Shown one piece after another: positions 34,801-46,800 of a stretch of DNA of 64,000 nt. Position 1 is the stretch's first letter. Each line of letters starts with the position of its first letter. Source of the DNA: Nectonema munidae (taxonomy: Eukaryota > Nematomorpha > Nectonematoida > Nectonematidae). The notes under the pieces are model-generated. The model saw only the letters and a list, made by a program, of their open reading frames with translations. It was not told the DNA's origin and did not search any database. The stretch spans positions 310,001-374,000 of the forward strand of contig JAUIRK010001029.1 in the NCBI GenBank assembly GCA_030549495.1, read 5' to 3'. A program made the translations under genes and the position numbers.

Positions 34801-37800
34801 AACAAACGTTTAGAGCACTGGTTCCCAGCCTTATGTCTATTTTTTAAACTATTTTTTTTTTACCCATGGACCCCTATAACATGACAGGTTGAGCCAAAAA
34901 TGCTAGGGTTAGAGGTTAGGCATGTATCTCAGAAAGATATATTCTAATTTCAGAATAAAAACATGAAAAATTAAAATGCTCTTGGAAACCCTCAAAAATG
35001 GTTGATGGACTCATTGTGGTCTATAGACCACCGGTTGAAAACCATAGGTTTAGAAGTTTTTGATAGATAAATCACTTGTACATACTTTGATTTTTTTGAA
35101 ATTTATAAATATTTTTATGACTCGAAATTCATAGTTTTTTGAGTATATTTTGTTCGTTATTTCATAGTTCTAAACTTTGTCTTTTTGGAATATTTTGTGT
35201 TCAGTTTATAGTAGAAAGTTTTTTTTCATTTCAAAAATTTTTTTCGTTTATCATTGCCTGTCTGTACTGAAAAGTAGTCCCAACACTTTCAAAAAATTAT
35301 AAAATCTGAAATCGTTGAATTACATGGGTTTTAGGGATAGGAGATAACTATATTCCATGATTTTGTTTTTTGTTATTTTTTATGGAAAAGAGAGGCCCAA
35401 GTATGCTTACTTGAAATATTGTTTTGAATGCTTCGAGGTTCACCATATACTCACCTACTTTTCTTGCTTGATTTACTTGGGTCAGAATATGGATCAGAGA
35501 ATAAAAGTAACTGATTTGTTCAATGACAGTTACGGAATTCCTTTTTTGAAAGCATCTCTTGGGAGGGACATGTTCACACTGATTCATGTTTTTCTCTGTT
35601 TCGACGACAAGAGATCTAGAGACCCAAATGATAAAATTTCAGCTATTAGATATATACATAGCCATTTTTATCAGATTTTTTCTGAATATTGGACTCCCAA
35701 TGCTAATGTTACAGTGGATGAGCAGTTGGTGAGTTTTAGAGGTAGATCTAATATTAAGATCTACGATCCAAAAAAGCCTGGACATTATGGCTTTAAATTT
35801 TATCATCTTAACGATTCTCAAAGTTTTTATTGTTTAAAACCTGAGTTGTATGTTTCCGGGCTTCCTGACAAAGAATACTTTTCAGCATTTTCAATTATGA
35901 AGAGGTTAATTAGCGATGCTAATCTCCCTAAAGGCTCTGGTATTTTTTGTGACAGGTTTTTTACCTCATATAATATAGTCAAATGGGCACTTGAAAGAAA
36001 CTACACTGTTTGTGGTACAGCAATATCTACAAGAAAGTTTATTCCAAATATATTAAAACCACCTTATTTGAAAAGTTTGAAACTTCAAGAATGTGAATCT
36101 CGCATAATTTATTGTAAAGAAGCTTCACTTTCTGCCTACATTCCTCGAAAACATTCCAAGAAAAATTTCAAAGTTGTCTATGTCTTTTCTTCTCAGCATA
36201 GAAACAGAGTTGAAATTACTTCTATACATGGAAAACCGGAGACATTGTTGGAATACAACAAAAACAAAAGTGGTGTGGATGTTGCAAATCGAATGGTTCG
36301 ACAATTTAGAACATATAAACCGTGTAGAAGATGGACAGTAGCTGTTTTTTCGAATTATCTCGATATTTCGTGCTTGAACACATATATTATCTTCAGGTTC
36401 AATTCTTCCGAAAACTGCTCTTCTAATATGAATCACGGTAGAAAAACATTTTTAAAAAAACTAGCTTTGTGCTTGGCTACTGAATCAATGATGATAAGAG
36501 CCTCAACCCCTCAAATTAATTTGAAAGTAAAGTCTCTTCTAAACTTTTATGGGTTTTCATCCCAAGAAGATCACCTCTCAAGTTCATACAGAGGATTTTG
36601 TTGTCTTCCTAAAAAAGTGAGAACGACGAGAAAATGTAAAAGATGTTCTCGTTATATCTGCAAAACACATTCACATATTGCCTGCTCCCACTGCTTATCG
36701 TAACTTTTTATGCTGCTTCAATAAACTTTGCTATTTTCCTGTATTTTCTAATTAATTCATATTGTTAAATTATGGAAATTGAAAATATTTTCCAAAATAT
36801 AAGGAAATATTCTATATAAAATATTTTTTATAAGTGACCAAAAAAAATTTAACGCCATCTAGAAAATATTTTAGAAATTTTGGTCTTATTCATCTTATAT
36901 TCATTCTTGCAAAAAAGTTGCAAAACATATGAACAAAACAACGGTGACTCAATATGGATGATTTTCCAATAAAAAATTACGTGCTGGTAAAAATGTTTGC
37001 ATAATGAAATTTTTTTTCATTATTTCTTGTTAACTGAAAGCCTGGAGTAAAATGCCATATGTCCGTAGTCCGAAGGTTTAGAGATTCAGAGAAAATTATA
37101 CATAAATTCTCCATTTCTTGTACTTATGAATAACACTATAATGCTCAATTAATAACCCATTTGGGGTTATCGTTCTTGTTTTAGAGGAACTTAGTAGAAT
37201 TGGAACTTCCAACGAAATTCAATACGGATTAGTCAAAATCGTCTGTTTTGCGTGAACCAAAATAGGTTAATAATAATTCCGAAGAAGAACAATGTTTGAT
37301 GCACTCATTTCAAAGCTCCTTCTCTAAAATATTTTTGCTACATTTTACTTCATTTAGTTAAGTCAGGGGTGCGGAAACCTTTTCCCTAAAGGGCTGCTTA
37401 AAACAATTTACATCTTTACCGGCAGCATAGCATAGTAAAATGTACAATACTTAAAACAGCAATAAAAGATTTGAACAATATATTTTTTGCTAATATTTAA
37501 AAAAAATTTAAACTTAAATTTCATTGAAAATTTATTGATTCAAATTCTTTTTAGCGTAAAATAAAGCAATTTATTTTTCTTAATCAAAATCTTAATTTTT
37601 AAGGTCAATTTATAGACAAACATATCTGTAAGAATATGCGATATTAAAAAAATATTTTTAAAATTATAAAAAAAAATTTAAAAATAATTATTATCAGATA
37701 CACGTTCATTATAAACTATAAATCAAAAGTAACTTATTTCTTCAAAAGTTCAAATGTGAACTCAACCGTGAAAATTAAAACAGGATAAAGAAAAATTAAG

Positions 37801-40800
37801 TCCTTTTGGTGAAAATTTTTCAACTGTTTTATGATCGTGTAGTATGAATATCTACAAATTTTCTGTCAATCATAATTTTTACATAAATGATAGTAACCCC
37901 CTATGAGCTTGAATAAGTTAAACTACATAAACACCTTTGGAGGGCCGCATGCCCCACGTGGATCGTGGTTTCCCGGAACTAGGAATATTCAAGGCATCAT
38001 TAAAAATGCGTTTTAAAGTTTCATGGAGAGTTGATGTTAAAAAAGTTTCGCTTAACTAATTTTATATTTTTTCTTTGCCATTTATGATGTCATTTTTCAA
38101 CTTTAAATTCACATTTTTATTACTATATATATTCTAAAAATAAGCATAAATTTTTTTTTTAATATTTTTACAAACTTCTTTTTTTATCAATAACAAAAAA
38201 ATCTTAAAAAATTTCCAACTTTAAAATTCATTCTCAAGAAAATATATTTAAATAAGGTTTAAAACATATGTATACTTTTAGCTAAAATTTTGTCTTAAAG
38301 TTTACTGTGATCTGATTGTTTGCTAAATTTTTTTTTAAATTATATTAAATTAATTTTTTTATTTCTTTCAACCGGAAATTTTGAACAGGTCGTAGGTATA
38401 AATAGATTTCTCATGAAAGTTGTAAATTTTCTCTCATTTTAGCTTAATTTAAGCTTTACAGAAAATTGACATATAGTAGTATTTTTTTGATATAAATTAG
38501 GATGTTGAAAATAGAATACGTAAAATACGAAGGAGATGCCGCTAAATAAAAGCACAAGAATGAAGTAAGATATGAAGGATTAAAGGTAAAAATAGAAGAT
38601 GTTAAAGTTAGAAAAGACTACACCAGCATAAAGATGAAATGTCTTTAAGTAACACTACTGTAAAAGTGAGAGACATTATGAATTTATTTAATCGAAGTTT
38701 GTCTTATTATCCTATTTGATCGCACCGCTACCCCGCGATGAAGGAAAGGACATCTTGATTTTAACTCATTAACCACCAGAATAAGCAAACTTTTGTAAAA
38801 CAGGATAAAAAGCATAATTTTATTTTTGTGAAGGGGACGATAGTCGATTTTGCTTGTTAACCGTTATTGGTAGATTTATATCGAATTGTTAAAAATATTT
38901 GAAAAAGTAAATCTTTTTCAGTGTATATATATACAGTAACGTAGCTAGAAATTTATATTTGGAGGGGCCAAATGGGGCACTAATATACATGCTTACCTAC
39001 TGGCTTTGTCTGAAATTAAAGCATCAAATGCTGCTTATAACAACTCTTCTCTTTGTGTTTATAAGCTCCTTTCTCTACTTGTGTCCTATTTCTTTGTTAA
39101 GGTTTTAGATTTCATCATGGTTAATATTTCTTATCTTCGTTTCTCATAGCAAAGAGCAATTTTTATTATAAATCTGCTTTCTTATTACAGGTAGAAGTCC
39201 ATCTTAACAAAGTTAACAGTTTGATCGTTACCGTCAATGATATCAATAATTTTTCTATATTTTCATTTTATTTGCTTTATATTGTTAGTATAAGCCCATT
39301 GTCAAAAATTAATTCATTGTTTCATTTTAATTTGTAAATTTCCATTTTTTGATGGTCGGGTCCATGACTTAGATGGAGAAAAACCACTCTTCGGATTATA
39401 TCCAATTTAGCTTTATTGTTATTATTTGTAAAAATATTAAATAATAAAAATTTTTGGATAAGAAATTATGATAAAGGACGAACTTAAAGGGAAAAAAGAC
39501 GAATTAAGAGAAAAAATGGTATATTATTAAGTTTAACTAAATTTTAGTGAACTAATTTTTACTTTAAACTTAAGATAAAAAAGACTAACTTAAAGTGAAA
39601 AACAACGAACTTAAAGTGAAAAGGACGAACTTAAAGCGATAAAGGAGGAACTCAAAGCGATAAAAAACGAACTTAAAAAGAAGTTAAATTGAAAATGGTA
39701 TATAAAAGAAATTTATGACTAAATGTTCAAAGCAAATAAATTTGGGTCAACTTCCGAAAATGCAGTTAACTGCATTAACTCTGGTCAAATTCTATTTTCT
39801 TAGAAATCTTAAAAAATTGGAGACTTTCTTGCAGAGGGTGCGAAAATTGTTTACAAATTAGCTGAAAATAGAGTCTAGAGATTCGAAAGAAGAAAAAGAA
39901 AAGGTACCTTTATCTATGGGATCTAGTGTATTAATTAGCAAATGTACAAAGCCGTCACGAAAAACACCACCGGTAACACTGCGATTCGATTTAGGCTTCA
40001 TCTTTTGTAACGCCACCACACATTTCTAAAAGAGTTTGGGATGTAGGAGCGCCTATTCTGTTGAAAATGCCTCAAAACTTACTTCTTCACAAGTGTCCGC
40101 ATTTGTAGCGTAGGACCTTGAAACATTGTTGATCGTTTCTTTCCTTCTTCTAGGCGTGGAAAGCTTGCAATTTTTTACGCACTTTTCCAGAACATCATTA
40201 TATTTCATAAAAATAACATAACTTATATAGCAAATGATTAGTAGCATGGATTCTATTATGTAGATTTTGCCGTCAAGGAAGCACACGATTAATACAATGA
40301 GAGAAGTGGCGTAGAAGATTGAGTCGCGCAGAAGAGACCACCAGTTTAATTGCAGGGTGGAAATGCTTAAAATACCGCACGTACCAACCACAAACATTAA
40401 GTTGAAAACGGCTGAGCCTAAAGGAATATTCCATATATGCAAATGAATGTATTTATAGAAAAATGTCCTATATAAGTAATATAAAAAGAAATCTGTTAGC
40501 ACTGTTAGAAGTTTTTTTCGAAATAATCATCAGCGTCGGACAATGAAAAGCAAAAGCTCGCTTGACAAAGTTTACGAGGTCGAAGAAAACTACTTTGCTA
40601 TGCATCAAAAGTCAATCAAAATGTCTCATAGATTTTTTTGGGATTTAAAGAACCTTTTAGTTTAACCCATTTACGGCCAATGTTCCTATTTTGGAACATA
40701 AGTAATTTCATCTTCGTCTGCTTTTTTCAATGACTTTGAATATAAATCGTCTGCGTTTTTTTAGATATCGTCTGCTTTGTTTGGCCTTAAATGGGTTAAT

Positions 40801-43800
40801 TATTGCAATTTTTAATTTTCCTTTGCTTTGTGTCACTTTCTGAAATAGATTATAAAGAAGTACAAAACAAAGAATAAATTAAAAATGGGAAAAAAATTAA
40901 ATTACAACGTTTTTTAAATCGAAGAAATATTTTTCTTTTATATTTGATAGATTTTTGATTAACAGCTCAACGTGGATTTTGATTGAAAAGAATATTTTCA
41001 ATTAAACTTTGTGCTACATGCTGAAGCTTATTGCAATTTTTTTTATATAAATTTTTAAACCCTATTTTGAAAAACACTAATAAAGAAATATTGGTTAATG
41101 TTGCTTCAGAAAGCTGGAATAGAAAAAAATTAAAAAAAGTATTGAAAAAGACAATCTAGCATTAATAAAGACAAATTAGAATTGAAAAAAGAAAATTTAG
41201 ATTTGTAAAAGACAAAATAACAGTAAAAATGGTGTATATAATTTTTAAATACTATTTGACGTCATAGGAAGATTGAACGATGTGTTTTATTTTCTTCACA
41301 TATACAAGAGTTTAAAAAACGAAATAAATACTAGACCTGTTTCGACTGTTGACGAGTATAATCGCTTATGATCGTCAACAAGGGACTTATAAGTAGTTTT
41401 CTTTCTCCTCCTCCTTTCCCTTGTCTGGCAAGCATCCTTTTCGCTTTCACGCCGCGATAAAACTGAAGAAGGTGTGGTTGGTTTTAAGAATACCGAAATT
41501 TATAGGCCTTCGAAAAAAACTCCTAGCAACGCCAAAAGATTATATATGTACATTATACAATAACCCCTCCCTAGATAGGCGAACCTTGAAATACGAATTC
41601 CTTTCATATAAGACTTTGTAGTTATGCACATTTTATCTCCCTAGACGACATCCAATGAAATGTCAATTACGCCCTTGCTCATTTTAGAAGATGGGTTTTT
41701 CAAAAGTAATAATCTGATTACCTTTTCCAATGAGTTTTTATATATAAATTGAAGCAGTTGATTTTTGTTTTATGAAAAAGTGGTGTAACATAAGGCCTAA
41801 AATTGTTAAAATACAACGTAAATTTATCACGTTTGTTGAATTTTTAATTTATCTGCCTTTTATTGGTTGAGTTTTGGACCATCTATTTTATCATACAGTG
41901 TAGTAAAACGTTAAACATCAGATGTGGCAATTAAAAATTTTCTTAAAGTTGCCATTTTTGCACATTCCCATCTACACTTTCATTTCTTACAAAGTCTGAA
42001 TTCCTAAAGTAAAAGAACTTGCATAGTCTCCTTGCTTATCAAATCCATGCTTGCAAACCCAAACTCTGAATATCATTTCTGCAAAGATAAAATAAATGAT
42101 TTATGGAAGAATTGTTGAAATGTTAATTTAAAATTTGTTAAAATAAAAAAATCGAAAAATTGAAGGCGTTTTTAAATGGCTTTGCAAAGCAAGAATTAAA
42201 AACTATGCTCCATTGCAAGCAATCAAATTTCAAGTTAGAAGAACTCTCATACTTTTAGAACAAAATCTCTTTATTCATGCAATATTTAAAATGAGGAGAA
42301 GTTTTTCAGAAGAAATGAACTAATAAGAACTTTATTCAAGAAACACTTGAAATTTTGCTTTTTTCAAGCAGTTGCGGTCAGATTTCAAGTTTACCTTTGG
42401 CAATGGTCTCTATGAAAACTTTTCTTCCTATACCACATTATGAATATGAGTATGGGAGAGGGGTGAGCCGTATCTTAGAGAAGCTATTGCATATTTTTTG
42501 AGAAGTGGGCGAACTTAACATACCTACTATCGTCGCTACACCAACATCACTACGAGAAACGAATATGCCGAGAAAGGAAGCAAAGAATTCTGGAGCAGAG
42601 CCACCCGCTGCCATAAATGTGGCGCCTGCGACGTCATGCGAAATTTCGAGCTTCTCCGTAATCACATTTAAGCTTGGAACGAAGTATTCATCACAGATCA
42701 CAGCGAGAGCAATAAACATGTAAAGTATTCCTGAAAAGAAGAAGCTTTTGGGAAACAGGGAGCGTAATATAAAAATGTCAAATGTTAGCGGTGGACAAGT
42801 TAGATGTAAAGAGTGAGTAGAATCCATATTCTTGTAAAAGAGACTTTGAAAATAAGGTGTAAAAAGAAACTAGAGTTGTTTGCAAAGTATAGCACGACTT
42901 CATGCTAGGGCTTATGATATATTGGCGAGGACATCTAGAACATAGGTTTACAAATTGATGACCTACAAGAGCCAAGTATGTACGTTTAAGCTCCTCCACA
43001 TATGTATCCTCCACAATCCGTGAAGAATGGAGTGGGAGGTTCACGTCAATTAGAATTTTCAATGCCTATTTACACAAGGAAGTTAATATGCGAGTCATAT
43101 TGGAATTGGCATGTAAATTTTTTCTATTTTATCTAGTTTTAGTTTGAAAAAAATCTAGAACAGATGTTGTGTAGGTGCTTTAAAGCGGAAAATTTTCTTT
43201 ACCTACAATAAATTGAGCCTTTCTACAAATATACATATTTTGGATTAATTATTATTCTTTAAATTCAATTTTTTATGTTCAAATAAACATAACTAAATTT
43301 ATCACAGTGGTTTAATTCGCATCAAACTTTGTTCTGAAAAGGAATTAGTCTGTAATTTAAATGTTGATTTGCTTGAATCAAAGAAACAAATACATTCGCC
43401 ACGTCGTAATACATTTTATATGGATCTTTAACACTAGCTTGGAGGTATAGGACCTGAGCGACCATGTAGTGTTTTGACTGAAAGATTTTGATGAAAATTA
43501 TGGACATATTAAAAAATGACTACACTGTAAATTTCAAAATATCTATTTGCTTCCATATTATAACATAAGAATTTACAATTTGAAAAGATTTAAAACTAAA
43601 TCATAAAAAATGAGAATATTTAACACCATCTATATAATTTTAAAACTTTTCATGATGTATTTTCCTTTCTAAAATATTGACGTTTTTTGGAATAAATGAA
43701 AAATAAGATTGGTTTTTCTATACTAATAAATTTATTGACATTGATTAGCTGGTTTATGCTAGTGAGTATGTTTAAATCAGTGTACCAATAACCTAAAGTC

Positions 43801-46800
43801 TTGTTCTGAATCCGCTCTTTGCTCATAATTGATTCTTTTATTTAGGAACAAGCTATATTCTGTCGTGCCGGTTTTTTATCCTGGTTTTCTTCCTCCGAAG
43901 AATTCAAAGGTTTTTACGGTTAAGTAGTGCTCTGGCGATCCGATTCTAACCGTGTTAGTAATCAAGCTATCACTAGACATTAAGATTGTTTCCCAAATTG
44001 GGAGCGTTTGCGTTAGGATTGTATCGTTCACTCAGCTGTATTTATATATTTGTAACATACATTCTTGTAAAATAATTAACAAGGCCTATATGCCTTACTT
44101 GTAAAATAATATATATAACAAGGCCTATACATATATATGCAGTAACAAGGGCCGGTAGGCGTTTAGTGGCATGGAAAGTCAAGGTAGACCTGGACTCAGC
44201 ATTTCGGGCGGGCTACGATATCCGAAAGGATGGGTGCAAACATCACAAACAACTTAACTTAGGCCATACGTTGTGTGATCTCATAATTTCATGGAAAAGA
44301 TATTACAACGAGAAGTTTATAAAATACTTTATACAAATATATCGCTTTTTCTCTTTCTCTATCGTAGCTGTCCATTATATTTTCTGGAATTTCAAAAAAT
44401 ATTTTAATTCACACTTTTTTTGAATGATTAGATTTTATACAATGAAAATAAAATAAAGTAGAGACGCATGTATAAAAATGCCTACTGTATTATAGTTCTG
44501 ACATACCATTATTATCTTGAACCAAGATAAAAAATGGTTATCTTTTACTTATTTAAGTTTTCAATTTTTCTAAATAAATCTGGTCTTACAAAACACTTGA
44601 AATTTTTTTTTAAAAAATTTGTAAATATTCATTCTACACACTAAAATTTTTTTTTTAAAAAATAAAACAATTTTAACAAACAAGTTAACATTTTTTGAGT
44701 ACTTTTATTTTATTTGTCCATTGACATCGTCTTTTTTTGGTAGGTCCGCAATCCTACCTTGATACCTACAAATTCCGTCCGATGTCATAATTAATCTTAC
44801 TTTATTTTGGAAGATTTCGATTTTGAGATAAATTTCCTAATTTTTTCTGCTAAGAGATAACTGTGAAATAATTGTCATTCTACCAACATCACCACTACTT
44901 TTTTCTCAAGATATGTAAGTATTAGCTAATGATAATGATTGCAGCTTAAATTATCTTCCAAAATACCGTATAATTATTGAGATAAATTACAACTAGTTAG
45001 TTTTACCCGGTACCCAATGGGCAGTGTCCGAATTTGTTCATGTAGCTATTTGTTTGTATGAGTTCCTCGTTTACTGATGTGAACACAAAGTTGGCATGTG
45101 TTTTTTTAAATATATGTGTAACCGAGCGTTCATTATAATTCAAAGGTCCAAAAATTGACAATGATATTTTTGTCCATCTACATAACTACACATAAACCCA
45201 GAATAAGAGGTAAATAGCATTTTGAACTTTTTTTTGGCAATTTTGACCTCACGCGCATGTTTTAATTTAGCTATATATATTTTAGGTACCAACAGATATA
45301 ATGCTGAGAATCAATTATGCGATACATTTTAATACCCTACTTTCTTTGTTGAAAAGTATCAAAACGTTTATTGATCATGCTCACATGAATCAAATTAACT
45401 TTTCAACAAAATTGACATATCAAAAGGAGGCGTATGACTAAAAAAACAAAACAAAAATATTATCAATGTAAAGAGCTAACTTTGAGTGAAAACATACTGC
45501 TATAATTTAAGCCAATTGTGTGTCATACATATAGATCATCGAAACGAATAAATCTTTTTTTGTACTTCATATGATTCCTTTCAATGATAGTTTTCAAAAA
45601 AGGAGCTCTTTTACTACTATTGAAGTTATCCAATGAAATACTTTGATCTACAAATCCAAACATATATAAAATTCTAATGTAACCTATGAGTTTTTCTGGA
45701 CTAACGGTTTTCAATTCTAGCTCAAACCAGCCCGATGATTTAAAAAAGAAAATAATTAAAATGACTAAAGACCTTTTGTTAATCTTAAAATATGAAATAA
45801 AAAACTTTGCTATAGAAATTTGTTATTTTAAAACCAATTTGTGAAAAATTATTTCAAACCTTATTAAAAATTTACTTATATATTTGAGTAGCCAGACTTT
45901 TGAAATATTTTTTCACTTATAAGCCTTTTAGTATTATGAACGGAACTTGATAAAGCACAAAAACAAACAAGCCATAGTATAAGGAGATACTTGTCTAGAT
46001 TTTATGGCCGAAAGACATAGAAATCCACTTTCGTATATGTAATTTATGTAAATACTGAAATATATCTTACTGAATATTTGAAATATATGAGTAGGTATAA
46101 ATAAAACTCTAGCTGAAATTTTTTGAATAGCATGTATAAGCATCTTTTGCAGTGTAACTTCAGTTTGCGAACACTTCCTTTTACGAACAACTTTTGTCAA
46201 TAAATTTTGACTCAGCTCACAAACTGTTTCTACGTGCTTTAAAATTTGGACTTTTGTAAATCTCTATATAACGTTTATTTATTTTTTCCTTTTATATCCC
46301 GTTAAAATTAAAGTATTTTATACATAATAATTCACTTTTTAAATTTATGTTAAAAAACTTTCTTGGTTAACGAAAATTTCAAATAACGAACGGTTTTATC
46401 AAAGGAATTTAGTTCGCATATCTCCCCTGTAGTTCCCGAAATTATTTCTATATAACATTTAAAATTTCTAAATTCCTCAGTAATATTTTATTTATTGAAT
46501 TTGTATTCTCAATGATTTTAATTCAAAAAAAATTAGAAAATAAATTTCATGTTGTTTCTAGATGGCGTTAAGAAAAGTTTAGTTTATTTATAGATGGCGT
46601 TAAATAAAATTTATTTTTTTTAAAATATCTCATTGTTTTTTTCTAGGAATAAGTGGCTCCTTATTATTTTAATGAAGAAATAAAAAATGAGGTAGTAAAA
46701 ATTAGGGCCAATTTCTTTAGAATTTCTTTACAGACTTTCGTGGGTAGCAGGATGATATTTTGAACTTTTTTCCTACATAAATAGTATTCATTACATGCAC

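Larger units (their letters stand above)
33510..37076 (+). mobile_element. piggyBac-like DNA transposon in NCKX intron 4
   Basis: About 3.57 kb, bounded by inverted ends. Bases 33546-33570 and 37043-37067 are perfect 25-base inverted partners. Outside them, CCTTCCGTCTACGGACA (33510) and inverted CCTTCGGACTACGGACA match in 15 of 17. Flanks TGAT and TTTA may be decayed TTAA targets. It carries an acidic N-terminal frame and a long transposase core, with a hAT MITE (34816-35047) inserted between them. Orientation is opposite to NCKX. Confidence 0.8.

Noticed and set aside
35348-36436. - strand frames within the piggyBac core
   Set aside because: Antisense of a long, motif-rich coding region.
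42778-43507. Frames upstream of NCKX exon 2 as part of the gene
   Set aside because: No NCKX similarity, and the acceptor at 42730 already gives the right phase from exon 1.
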